Source: an uncultured SAR86 cluster bacterium
Lineage (GTDB): Bacteria > Pseudomonadota > Gammaproteobacteria > Magnimaribacterales > AG-339-G14
Length of the DNA: 64,000 nucleotides
Direction of reading: 5' to 3'
Assembly (NCBI GenBank): GCA_902594855.1
Contig: CACJNS010000001.1
Location: 354,696 to 418,695 of the forward strand
A program made the position numbers and the translations under genes. Positions 7,251 to 15,145 of the stretch are shown here, in pieces (position 1 is the stretch's first letter; every line of letters starts with the position of its first letter). The notes below the pieces were generated by a model, which worked only from the letters and a program-made list of their open reading frames with translations, did not search any database and had not been told where the DNA came from.

Positions 7251-8198
7251 ATGTATTTAAAGAAAATTATACCTTGTTCGCTTGTAGCCATATTATTGTC
7301 TTGCAGTGAGGTTAAACTTCCGGATTTTGATGTTTATGCTGAAGGTCAAAAGGAGGTTTTAGATGCTTTTGGATTCACCTTCGATCCTTCTTTGATAAGG
7401 CATGAAACGATTAAAGATGATTTCCATGTAATTTTTGGTTTCGGTGGCAATATCTTAATTTCAATTGGGGAAGATGGCGTGCTTGCAATTGATTCACAGT
7501 TCCCGCAAATCTACGAGGCTTTGCTAGCAAAAATAAAATCTCTTGGCGGCTCGGGCATAAATCATATTATCAATACGCATTGGCATTTTGATCATGCAGA
7601 TGGAAATAGAGCTTTTGGACCTCTAGGTGCTGAAATCTATGCACATATTAATTCTTTAAATTATATGAAATCGGGAGCTTCTATTAACTTAGTTGGTGCC
7701 GTTTATCCACAGCAACCCTATGAAAAAGAAGCGTTAGCAACCGTAACTTACGAGGATACTCTTGATATAAATTTAAACGGTCAAACTATCAAGTTAATGA
7801 ATTTTGGCCCTGCGCACACCACTGGTGATACAGTTATTTATTTTAAAGAAGCCAATATTATCCACACTGGAGATTTAACGAACTTAGATGGACTACCATT
7901 TATCGATGCAGATAACGGCGGCACCCTTGAAGGGATGATTTCTTCCTTATATAGAGTACTTGAGCTGATCGATGACGATACTATAGTTGTTCCAGGACAC
8001 GGACCTGTAGCGGATAAAGACACAATTAAAAGCTTCTTAATGAAGCTTGTTGCTGTCAACAATAGAATAGATGCTTTAGTTGACCAAGGTAAATCTGGAC
8101 AGGAAATTCTTGAAATTAATCCAGCAAAGGAGATCATTGAAGAAGTTCCTTTTCCTATATTGGTGAACAGAGCTCTTGTCGGAAAGGGTTTGCTCTAA
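7251..8198 (+). CDS. Metallo-beta-lactamase-fold lipoprotein hydrolase
   Basis: 315 residues. Lipoprotein signal with lipobox ILLSC (Cys at about 18). The MBL zinc motif NTHWHFDHADG supplies HxHxDH, followed by FGPAHTTGDT and VPGHGPV with the further metal ligands. The architecture resembles class B3-like or SoxH-type periplasmic hydrolases rather than glyoxalase II. Anchored in the envelope, it would cleave an unknown periplasmic substrate. Upstream DUF3429 diverges from it with a 27-base gap. Confidence 0.85.
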   Translation: MYLKKIIPCSLVAILLSCSEVKLPDFDVYAEGQKEVLDAFGFTFDPSLIRHETIKDDFHVIFGFGGNILISIGEDGVLAIDSQFPQIYEALLAKIKSLGGSGINHIINTHWHFDHADGNRAFGPLGAEIYAHINSLNYMKSGASINLVGAVYPQQPYEKEALATVTYEDTLDINLNGQTIKLMNFGPAHTTGDTVIYFKEANIIHTGDLTNLDGLPFIDADNGGTLEGMISSLYRVLELIDDDTIVVPGHGPVADKDTIKSFLMKLVAVNNRIDALVDQGKSGQEILEINPAKEIIEEVPFPILVNRALVGKGLL

Positions 8199-8266
8199 AG
8201 ACACAATTTTTCCTCAAATAACCTCTTCTCCCATGCTAGTCTTATATTAGTTATAGGAGATTTAAT

Positions 8267-9007
8267 ATGAAAAAAATAATACTACTTATGGTTCTAATTG
8301 GCCTGCCAATTAGTCTTGTTGCACAGGAAGTGCCCGATCCTCTTACTGCTGGATATAGTCAATGTAAATTCTTGCCCGGCAAAGGTATGGAATCTCTTGA
8401 AGAGTACATAGAACTTTTCAATGATGAGCTTGATAAAGCAGGCATTGAGATGAACTCAGCAATGTTAATGCCGTTTTTCAAAACCAATATCTCGGAATAC
8501 GATGTTTTATGGGTAAACACTTGGGAAGATAATACTCAAGCAGGTAAAGCAATGGATTGGTGGCTTTCTGATGCTGGAGAAAAATCAAGAGATGCTTGGC
8601 CAATGTTTTGCGACACTCAGGTTCTTACTTATCAGTGGTGGATGGAAATGGTTACCGACAGAGATGATTTTGAAGGTCAAAACTTCAGCGCCTCTTATTA
8701 CACATGTAATTTAAGTGACGGTAAAAACCTTAGTGATGCATATCTAGCATCCAATGCCGAACTCAAGCTAGCCCACTCAAAAGGATCTAAATCCAGTTCT
8801 GCTTTAATCAGACCTGCTTCAGGAACCAACGTTGGTGAGTTTCCTTTCGATTTTGTTAGGTTATACACGAATCCTTCTTTTCAAAACTGGGGTGAAGCTG
8901 TCGACGGTTGGTACGATGATGTTAGAGGCTCAGCAGAAAGTAACAAAGTAAGAGATGCATACGATTGTAATGGCTCAACTTTATTTACTGGAAGGATAGT
9001 TCGCTAG
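8267..9007 (+). CDS. Exported two-module protein of unknown family (paralogue of the 11255 lipoprotein)
   Basis: 246 residues. Signal peptide (about 1-19, ending SLVAQ). The mature protein holds two similar modules: each starts with an aromatic strand ending in Cys (GYSQC, YYTC), has an FK..-or FDFVRLYTN-type central strand, and ends in Cys (FCD, YDC). The first module carries VLWVNTWEDN, which matches VLIWNETWTDN in the protein at 11255, so the two are homologous. The overall layout suggests a duplicated dimeric alpha/beta barrel. A ribosome site (AGGAGAT) precedes ATG 8267 and a strong terminator follows. Function unknown. Confidence 0.7.
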   Translation: MKKIILLMVLIGLPISLVAQEVPDPLTAGYSQCKFLPGKGMESLEEYIELFNDELDKAGIEMNSAMLMPFFKTNISEYDVLWVNTWEDNTQAGKAMDWWLSDAGEKSRDAWPMFCDTQVLTYQWWMEMVTDRDDFEGQNFSASYYTCNLSDGKNLSDAYLASNAELKLAHSKGSKSSSALIRPASGTNVGEFPFDFVRLYTNPSFQNWGEAVDGWYDDVRGSAESNKVRDAYDCNGSTLFTGRIVR

Positions 9008-9015
9008 TAAAACCA

Positions 9016-9048
9016 AAAAAAGGAAGGCAACTGCCTTCCTTTTTTTTG
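9016..9048. terminator. Bidirectional rho-independent terminator
   Basis: Perfect stem AGGAAGGCA (9021-9029) / TGCCTTCCT (9032-9040), with runs of A before and T after. It lies between the convergent genes ending at 9007 and 9059 and can serve both strands. Confidence 0.9.
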
Positions 9049-9058
9049 TGAGATTTAC

Positions 9059-9760
9059 TTAATTAAAAGTCATCACTCTGAAAGTTGTGTTGACTGAAAT
9101 TATTTCTCTGATGGGGGCAACTTCTCTAGAGAATTTTGCAAAAGCATCGCTTGCAAAACTTACCGTAGTGCCTTCACCGAGCTCACCCATTGAGGATGCA
9201 GTAACGTACGCAAAATGAGTTGAACCATTGATTGACCCTGAAATGATTCTGTTGATCCCATAATTTCCTGTAACTAAACCCTCTTCTTCTTGCGTGGCCA
9301 TCATTTTTTTATAAGAAGCAACGTATTTAGCCTCGTCGGCTACTTTTATGCCCCAAAACATAATGACGTTTGATTCAGCTGAATTACCGCCAGCTACAAT
9401 TGGAGACGATAACATTTGCCACTCAGGCTTTGTAATCTCAGCACCTCTAGCAAGAAATCTCTGGGCAGCTGCACAGGTATTGAAAATCTCTGCAGTTTTA
9501 TCAAGATCTTTTCCGCTTTTATAATTAAAAGCAACACCGTGTGTTGCAGGATTACCACCGTTGAAATGCAAATCATTAAGGCTGATAACAGCTGGAATTT
9601 CTTTCCCGCAATCAGATTCCATCAAAGCTTGAAGGTTCTGGACGACTGAAGCAGGATTCTCAGTAGAGAAGCCATAATGCGCGGTCATTGGCGGAGAAAG
9701 ATGTCCGTCTGCAAAAGCATTAGCAGATAAAAGACCGAATAATAAATAAATAGCTTTCAT
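9059..9760 (-). CDS. Exported protein of unknown family, two-module layout
   Basis: 233 residues with a signal peptide (about 1-18, ending NAFAD). Two ferredoxin-like halves seem present: TAHYGFSTENPASVVQNLQ followed by GVAFNYKSGKD, then NVIMFWGIKVADEAKYVASY followed by HFAYVTASSM. It lies 6 bases after the stop of the gene at 9767 on the same strand, forming a three-gene exported operon with 9767 and 10477. I do not recognise it. The layout suggests a relative of ABM/NIPSNAP-like folds; a ligand-binding role in the periplasm is inference. Confidence 0.6.
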   Translation of the reverse strand: MKAIYLLFGLLSANAFADGHLSPPMTAHYGFSTENPASVVQNLQALMESDCGKEIPAVISLNDLHFNGGNPATHGVAFNYKSGKDLDKTAEIFNTCAAAQRFLARGAEITKPEWQMLSSPIVAGGNSAESNVIMFWGIKVADEAKYVASYKKMMATQEEEGLVTGNYGINRIISGSINGSTHFAYVTASSMGELGEGTTVSFASDAFAKFSREVAPIREIISVNTTFRVMTFN

Positions 9761-9766
9761 AACTTT

Positions 9767-10459
9767 TTACTTAGTGTAGATGATCTGACAATCTTCGTAG
9801 GTGTCACTTACGGTTTCTGACATTGCTACGAGCTTCTGATAAAGTGAAGCCCAGCTTGCTTGACCAGCAAAGAATTGATCCACAAGACTTCCGTGCTCAC
9901 CGGCAGATCTAGCTAAACCTCTCACCATAAGAGTATTTTCATGTTCTCCACCTCCAAAGGATTGGAAAACCCCAAGCTCGAAATCCGGATTTGTTTTCTT
10001 AATTGCAGTTTCCAAGGCAGCCATAGTTGCAACATATTCTTGTACATCTTCAGGTTGCACAACAACTCTGGTAACCCTTTCAAAACCTGGGTTTAAAACA
10101 AACGGTTTTAAAGGCTTCCAAAAAGAAGAGTACATCGGTGTTCTCAATTTTTGCAAAGCTCTTGGTGAACTGTATGGATCAAATGAGTTTGCATTTTCCA
10201 TAGCATCTTCCATGTTTCCGTATGCTGACCATACAAACATTTCTCCCATGTAACGATTTCCAGATCTAGTCACACAAGTACCGGCAACATCAGGATTCTG
10301 TGCTCCTAATAATTGTGAGTTCTTTTTCAAGAAATCAATGTACTCATTTGGATTTTCAGCCTTAACGTGAAAAGTTGTAAAGGCTCCATCTCCAGGGGCA
10401 ACTTGCCCGAAAGATATGCTAGTCATTACCAGCATAAGTAATAGATATAAGTGTTTCAT
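9767..10459 (-). CDS. Exported tandem paralogue of the 10477 protein
   Basis: Start at ATG 10459, preceded by GGAGGTAATT; the upstream in-frame ATG at 10477 would overlap the previous gene and lacks this site. 230 residues with signal peptide (about 1-18, ending SISFGQ). Shared blocks with the neighbour at 10477 include DVAGTCVTRSGN, GEMFVWSAYG, SPRALQKLR and SFWKPLKPF, and near the end SDTYEDCQIIYTK, so the two arose by tandem duplication. Each appears to be two ferredoxin-like modules. Function unknown. Confidence 0.68.
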   Translation of the reverse strand: MKHLYLLLMLVMTSISFGQVAPGDGAFTTFHVKAENPNEYIDFLKKNSQLLGAQNPDVAGTCVTRSGNRYMGEMFVWSAYGNMEDAMENANSFDPYSSPRALQKLRTPMYSSFWKPLKPFVLNPGFERVTRVVVQPEDVQEYVATMAALETAIKKTNPDFELGVFQSFGGGEHENTLMVRGLARSAGEHGSLVDQFFAGQASWASLYQKLVAMSETVSDTYEDCQIIYTK

Positions 10460-10476
10460 AATTACCTCCATGTACA

Positions 10477-11175
10477 CTATTCAGCAGTATAAATAATCTG
10501 ACACGATTCATACGTATCAGACACAATTTCGTCTGCCAGCGAAACTAATTTTAAGTAAAGTGCTGTCGATGCAGCTCCAGCATAAGCTCTATCAATGATA
10601 TCGCCTGCATCTTCCGAATTAGCATGAGAACCTCTAACGTGATACTCCTGCTCTGAGTAACCTCCACCAAAGGGTTGAAAGATACCTACATTAAAGTCGT
10701 TACCTTCAGCCTTTACAGCCTTTTCAAACTCCATCGCGACAGCCATATACTCGTCTAAATTTTCTCTAGCGATCTTGACTCTGTTAAGCCTATCAAAAGA
10801 AGAAGGACGGATTGGAAAGTCTTTAAGCGGTTTCCAAAAAGTTGAGTATTTCACTTCTCTCAATTTTTGTAGAGCTCTTGGTGCTGAGGCAGGATCATAA
10901 GAATCTCCTCCTTTCATAGCGGCAGCCATCGAGCTGAATGCATTCCATACAAACATTTCACCGGTGTATGAATTTCCTGTTCTAGTTACGCATACTCCAG
11001 CTACATCAGAACCTACAGCTTCAAAAGCTTGAGGATTATCTTTTAAGTAATCGATATACTCTTGAGGATCATCAGTTTGAACATGCAAGGTTGAAAAAGC
11101 TCCAGCCGGAGGACCGTTTTGGGCAACAATAAAGCCGGATAAAACCAGCATTGCCGTAAGTTGTAAAAATTTCAT
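10477..11175 (-). CDS. Exported tandem paralogue of the 9767 protein
   Basis: 232 residues, signal peptide about 1-18 (ending FIVAQ). Carries DVAGVCVTRTGN, GEMFVWNAFS, APRALQKLR, STFWKPLKDF and SDTYESCQIIYTAE, all matched in the next gene downstream. FSTLHVQTDDPQEYIDYL at the start reads like the first strand and helix of an ABM-type barrel. It is the first gene of a three-gene minus-strand operon and is divergent from the lipoprotein gene at 11255 with a 79-base gap that should hold both promoters. Confidence 0.68.
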   Translation of the reverse strand: MKFLQLTAMLVLSGFIVAQNGPPAGAFSTLHVQTDDPQEYIDYLKDNPQAFEAVGSDVAGVCVTRTGNSYTGEMFVWNAFSSMAAAMKGGDSYDPASAPRALQKLREVKYSTFWKPLKDFPIRPSSFDRLNRVKIARENLDEYMAVAMEFEKAVKAEGNDFNVGIFQPFGGGYSEQEYHVRGSHANSEDAGDIIDRAYAGAASTALYLKLVSLADEIVSDTYESCQIIYTAE

Positions 11176-11254
11176 ATTTCTCTCCTAAAAATTTTTTACG
11201 GCCTTTAACTATAGTGAAAAATCTATGGTTATGGAATGCTAAAATGTAACATAT

Positions 11255-12070
11255 ATGAAAACCGATTATTGGCTAGTTTGTTTCACGATTTTGGCATCTG
11301 TTTTTTTGGTTAGTTGTCAAAGTGAAACCATTGAAAATGAAGATAGGTTGATAATTGATGTTGCGGCAATAGACGATGTTTTTCCTCAGGCTCAAGGCAT
11401 AAACATTTACAAGACTTGCTCAAAGGGGAAAGATTTTTCAAATAAAAATTTAGAAATCCTGCTAAGGGGATGGAACGAAGTGATGGAAGAGTTAAAAAAT
11501 CCATCGGTAAGATCATCATTATTCAAAAAAAACAGATCTGAGGTTCTCATTTGGAACGAGACATGGACTGATAATGATACAAGAAATGAATTCGAAGCAA
11601 TGTGGCAAGAGCTTTATGATGAAAGATGGAGCAGTAGGTTCGATGCAGTCCTGATGTGCAATGAAGAAATTGAAGAAACAACAGAAATAGTGTTTTCCAA
11701 AGAGCCTGATGTGGAATGGTTGGGCCTACCGCCACATTATTCAATGTTCGTCTCTTGCAATTTCAAAGACGATAACGATCTTAATTTAGCTTTAAAAATT
11801 CTCTCAACCGTGGATGATGCTAATCCTGTAATTTTCTCGAATTCACATCGCTACAATGTCGAAATTACCGATGGGAATAGATTGATTTTTTTAGGCAATG
11901 AAAGATTTGATTTCATTTGGAGTAACTTTTGGTTAAATAAAAAAGAACGTGATGAGACCAAGAAGAGGATGGACGAGAGTTTTATTTTTGAAAATTTATC
12001 GCTCTATTTCAATTGCAATGTCGATGAATTTTCATATGAACCCATAAAATCAATAATTCAAGATATTTAA
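11255..12070 (+). CDS. Lipoprotein, paralogue of the 8267 exported protein
   Basis: 271 residues. Lipoprotein signal with lipobox FLVSC (Cys21). Two modules as in the 8267 protein: NIYKTC...VLIWNETWTDN...VLMC and FVSC...FDFIWSNFWLN...YFNC. The VLxWxxTW and FDF blocks and the cysteine positions show common origin. The stop is one base before the start of the kinase gene at 12072, so the two are probably translated together. Function unknown. Confidence 0.68.
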   Translation: MKTDYWLVCFTILASVFLVSCQSETIENEDRLIIDVAAIDDVFPQAQGINIYKTCSKGKDFSNKNLEILLRGWNEVMEELKNPSVRSSLFKKNRSEVLIWNETWTDNDTRNEFEAMWQELYDERWSSRFDAVLMCNEEIEETTEIVFSKEPDVEWLGLPPHYSMFVSCNFKDDNDLNLALKILSTVDDANPVIFSNSHRYNVEITDGNRLIFLGNERFDFIWSNFWLNKKERDETKKRMDESFIFENLSLYFNCNVDEFSYEPIKSIIQDI

Positions 12071-12071
12071 A

Positions 12072-13121
12072 ATGTTGGATCATCCAAATCAGTTAACAAA
12101 AAAATTTATCTCAAATTTGTTTAATCGAGAGGAATTAGATTTAAATAGTTTTGACTTTGAACCGGTGGGTTCAGGCCAAGTTGGAGATTGTTATCGAATC
12201 AACCTGAATTGGAATGATATAAAAGATTCTCCTATTTCATTGATTGCCAAATGTCCTGCTGAAGATGCTTCAAGTAGAGATACCGCGAGAAATCTACATT
12301 TGTATGAAATAGAAGTATCGTTCTATCAATACTTATCTTCTAGATGCTCTGCAAGAGTTCCGGAACCTTACTTTATAGATTACGATCCTAAAACGAGTGA
12401 TGGTATCTTGCTGCTCGAGGATATGCATCCTGCTAAACAGATTCCTCAAATGGATGGTTGCTCCAGCGATGAAGTCGCGATGGTTTTAAAAGAAGCTGCT
12501 GCACTTCATAAAAGTTATTGGAACGATGAAACTTTACTAACTTATCCCTGGCTTACCTACGGCATAAGTGAGGAAAGAAAAAAATTCGCTGCTGAGCTTT
12601 TACCTGCCGTCTATCCCGAATGGAAGGACAGGTACGAGGGAAGAATATCAAAAGATATTTTTGAGATGGGAGATACTTTATTAGCCAACTACGATAAGTA
12701 TGCTGATGTAAGAGAAGGACCCATGACATTGGTTCAAGGTGATCTGAGGCTGGATAATCTCCTCTTTACTGATAGAAACAACAGAGCAATCCTCTTAGAT
12801 TGGCAAACTGCAGCAGTCGGCTTGCCTCTAAATGATGTAGCTTATTGCATTTCAACAAGTTTTCGAGATCCTAACGAAAGAGCTAATAATGAGAAAAATT
12901 TAGTTAAGGGATATTACGATTTACTTGAGGTTAGTGATGGTTACAATTTTGAACAGGCTTGGGATGATTACCGACGCGCTTCCTTTGTTGGCTTTTTAAT
13001 GGCTGTTTTATCTGCAATGATTGTAGAGAGAACAGACCGTGGTGATGAAATGTTTGCTGTGATGGCTGAAAGATCAGCTTGGCAAGCTTTGCACTTAGAT
13101 GCATTATCATTTTTAGAATAA
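12072..13121 (+). CDS. Aminoglycoside-phosphotransferase-fold kinase (EcKinase/DUF1679-like)
   Basis: 349 residues, cytosolic. The nucleotide loop region reads EPVGSGQVGDCYRI, the catalytic loop is VQGDLRLDNLLF (Brenner-type HxDxxxxN with Gln-Gly-Asp), and the metal Asp is in ILLDWQTAAVG. The EcKinase-like branch phosphorylates small-molecule hydroxyls such as sterols in insects; bacterial members are uncharacterised. It is flanked tightly by a lipoprotein (1 base) and selO (3 bases), so these three form one operon. Confidence 0.85.
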   Translation: MLDHPNQLTKKFISNLFNREELDLNSFDFEPVGSGQVGDCYRINLNWNDIKDSPISLIAKCPAEDASSRDTARNLHLYEIEVSFYQYLSSRCSARVPEPYFIDYDPKTSDGILLLEDMHPAKQIPQMDGCSSDEVAMVLKEAAALHKSYWNDETLLTYPWLTYGISEERKKFAAELLPAVYPEWKDRYEGRISKDIFEMGDTLLANYDKYADVREGPMTLVQGDLRLDNLLFTDRNNRAILLDWQTAAVGLPLNDVAYCISTSFRDPNERANNEKNLVKGYYDLLEVSDGYNFEQAWDDYRRASFVGFLMAVLSAMIVERTDRGDEMFAVMAERSAWQALHLDALSFLE

Positions 13122-13124
13122 AAA

Positions 13125-14552
13125 ATGTTTGAAAACATAAAATTTGCAAATCCTTTTTCTAACTTGCCTAGTAATTTTTATACGAAGCAGAATTGGTCTT
13201 CGTTTGATCAACCTTTTTTACTTCACTTTAATCATGACTTAGCAAAAAGCTTGGGTATCGATGACGATCCAGATGAGTTGATGCAAATTTTTAATGGTAG
13301 TAAAAGTTTTGAAAAAGCTTCTCCCTTGGCAATGGTTTACGGAGGTCACCAATTTGGAAATTGGGTTAATCAGTTAGGCGACGGCAGAGGCATCCTTTTT
13401 GGCCAGATTGATTCTTCTGACGGGTTGATTGATCTTCATATCAAAGGTGCTGGAAAGACTCCTTATTCGAGATTTGGAGACGGCAGGGCTGTTATTCGTT
13501 CATCGGTTAGAGAACATTTGTGTGGGGAAGCCATGTTTGGTTTAGACATCCCAAGCTCAAGATCATTAATGCTTTTCGGCAGTAACGAACCGGTGATGCG
13601 TGAAGATACGGAACGTGGAGCAATGATTGTTAGAACTGCTAAAACCCACATAAGATTTGGACACTTTGAATATTTCCACCACAATAAAATTACAGATGGA
13701 GTGAAAACTTTGCTTGATCATGTCATTGACTGTTATTACCCAGATACAAAACAAGACTCTGACAAATACTTATTATTTTTTGATGCAACAGTAAAAAAAA
13801 CAGCTCATATGGTTTCGGCTTGGCAAAGCGTAGGGTTCAATCATGGAGTTATGAACACCGACAATATGTCCATTCTCGGTGAAACTTTTGATTACGGCCC
13901 TTATGCTTTCATGGAAACTTATGATCCTAACTACATTTGCAATCACACCGACTCCCATGGACGCTACAGCTTTTCCAATCAGCCAAGCATTGCAGAGTGG
14001 AACTGCTACGCTCTCGCCTCAGCTCTAATTGACTTGTTCAGCGAATCAGAATTAAGGGATATTTTGAGAAAATTCAATGATTATTTTTATGATTCCTTGA
14101 TTGAAAAATATAGAAAGAAACTTGGCTTTAAAAGCGCCAAGGAAAGTGACTATGATCTTCTTCTTGGTCTATTTGAAATTATGGAAACGGAAAAACTCGA
14201 CTATACCAACACTTTTAGAGAGCTATCTAAAATCATTTCATCTTCGGATAATTTTAAATTATCTGAAAAATTTTCTATTTGGCTTGCTTCCTATAAAGAT
14301 AGATTAAGCAAAGACGAAAACAGTATCGAGGAATCAAAAATATTGATGGACGAGAATAATCCAAAATACATTCTCAGGAACTATTTAGCTCAATCAGCTA
14401 TCGAGGATGCAGAGCAAGGAAAAGCAGAGAAAATTGATGAGTTGGCCAAAGTCTTAAGCAACCCGTACGTGGATTTAGGTAAGTCGATGGAGAAGTTTTG
14501 TCAGCCTGCTCCGAAGGAACAGCAAAATCAGCAGCTTAGTTGCTCGTCCTAG
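13125..14552 (+). CDS. selO: SelO/YdiU protein adenylyltransferase (AMPylator)
   Basis: 475 residues, about the length of E. coli YdiU. Pseudokinase-fold enzyme that transfers AMP from ATP to Ser, Thr or Tyr of target proteins. Signature blocks: KGAGKTPYSRFGDGRAVIRSS, the SVREHLCGEAM helix, VRTAKTHIRFGHFEYF, and the metal/catalytic region NHGVMNTDNMSILGETFDYGP. The C-terminus SCSS keeps the Cys found in bacterial SelO where some eukaryotes carry selenocysteine. It is linked to redox stress protein control. The 3' end overlaps the antisense micro-gene at 14536 by 17 bases. Confidence 0.95.
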   Translation: MFENIKFANPFSNLPSNFYTKQNWSSFDQPFLLHFNHDLAKSLGIDDDPDELMQIFNGSKSFEKASPLAMVYGGHQFGNWVNQLGDGRGILFGQIDSSDGLIDLHIKGAGKTPYSRFGDGRAVIRSSVREHLCGEAMFGLDIPSSRSLMLFGSNEPVMREDTERGAMIVRTAKTHIRFGHFEYFHHNKITDGVKTLLDHVIDCYYPDTKQDSDKYLLFFDATVKKTAHMVSAWQSVGFNHGVMNTDNMSILGETFDYGPYAFMETYDPNYICNHTDSHGRYSFSNQPSIAEWNCYALASALIDLFSESELRDILRKFNDYFYDSLIEKYRKKLGFKSAKESDYDLLLGLFEIMETEKLDYTNTFRELSKIISSSDNFKLSEKFSIWLASYKDRLSKDENSIEESKILMDENNPKYILRNYLAQSAIEDAEQGKAEKIDELAKVLSNPYVDLGKSMEKFCQPAPKEQQNQQLSCSS

Positions 14553-14670
14553 CGGCCAGAGAAGAAAAACAAGTCCTGCAAACATTTTTTAATCCCATCA
14601 CTCCGTGACGGTCCTTGTCGAAAAAATGCAGTGGAAGTTTCTTTTTACAGTTAGTACAGCGATTAGTCAC
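14536..14670 (-). CDS. Four-cysteine zinc-ribbon-like micro-protein (44 residues)
   Basis: A GTG-started frame of 45 codons with CTNC at residues 5-8 and CRTC near residues 32-35, linked by KKKLPLHFFDKDRHGVMGLK. The two CxxC pairs would form a small zinc ribbon. It begins one base after the stop of the 33-residue membrane peptide, so coupling is likely, and its end is antisense to the last 17 bases of selO. Too short for most gene finders. Function unknown; ribbons of this size bind RNA, DNA or partner proteins. Confidence 0.55.
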   Translation of the reverse strand: MTNRCTNCKKKLPLHFFDKDRHGVMGLKNVCRTCFSSLAARTSN

Positions 14671-14671
14671 G

Positions 14672-14773
14672 CTATATGATAACTTGAGAAATAAAGTATC
14701 CGATAGAGAAACCTGTCGTGAAAAATAGCATGATTAGAAGGTTTCTGAGTTTTTGAAAAGTTTCGTAATCCAT
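14672..14773 (-). CDS. Single-helix membrane micro-protein (33 residues)
   Basis: ATG 14773 opens a 34-codon frame, MDYETFQKLRNLL then a hydrophobic stretch (about 12-33: IMLFFTTGFSIGYFISQVII). The charged N-terminus followed by one helix to the C-terminus is typical of small membrane subunits. Its TAG ends one base before the GTG of the zinc-ribbon peptide. Function unknown. Confidence 0.5.
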   Translation of the reverse strand: MDYETFQKLRNLLIMLFFTTGFSIGYFISQVII

Positions 14774-14790
14774 AGTGTTCTGTTCTAGAT

Positions 14791-14831
14791 TAGACCCTTC
14801 AGGTATGTATTGGGAGAAACTGAAGGGTCTA
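14791..14831. repeat. 12-bp perfect inverted repeat between micro-genes
   Basis: TAGACCCTTCAG (14791-14802) pairs exactly with CTGAAGGGTCTA (14820-14831) across a 17-base loop. It sits between two minus-strand micro-genes and is followed on neither strand by a T run, so it is not a standard terminator. It could be an RNA hairpin between the two messages, a processing site or a protein binding site. Confidence 0.7.
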
Positions 14832-14855
14832 GGGGGAAATGTTCTAGTGAGTTGA

Positions 14856-14960
14856 TTAGACTAGGCTAAAACTTGCCAATCCTAGGCTGCCTAGATATAT
14901 CAAAAATCCCAAGCAAAAAGCTAGTCCTACGCTTCCGGTAAAAACTTGGAAATTAATCAT
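14856..14960 (-). CDS. Single-helix membrane micro-protein (34 residues)
   Basis: ATG 14960 follows a clear ribosome site (AAAGGAGC). The 35-codon frame reads MINFQVFTGSVGLAF then continues hydrophobic to SLGLASFSLV, one glycine-rich membrane helix. It is upstream of the second membrane micro-gene and the zinc-ribbon peptide on the same strand, with the inverted repeat in between. The good ribosome site and the hydrophobic bias argue for a real gene. Function unknown. Confidence 0.55.
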   Translation of the reverse strand: MINFQVFTGSVGLAFCLGFLIYLGSLGLASFSLV

Positions 14961-15145
14961 TTATATTGCTCCTTTTGAAATTGTTAATATAAAAACTTGA
15001 GTGCATTATAGGTAAAGTGAAACGTCCAAGTGATCTAAATGAGTGCATTTTTGTGAAATGCGTGCAAAATAAGATTGATTTTATATGTATGTAACTCAAA
15101 GTTATTAAAAAAACGTTTTTTTATGCTTTTTTAGGAAAATAATAT
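14961..15145. promoter_or_regulatory. 185-base intergenic region with repeated GAGTGCATT and a short inverted repeat
   Basis: This gap separates the minus-strand micro-genes from the plus-strand reductase gene. GAGTGCATT occurs twice (14999 and 15041), and GCATTT-ttgtg-AAATGC (15045-15061) forms an inverted repeat on the second copy. The rest is AT-rich. It presumably holds both promoters and perhaps a shared regulator site; no regulator can be named. Confidence 0.4.

Noticed and set aside
14791..14831. The inverted repeat as a terminator or a CRISPR repeat
   Set aside because: No T run follows on either strand and there is only a single copy with no spacers.
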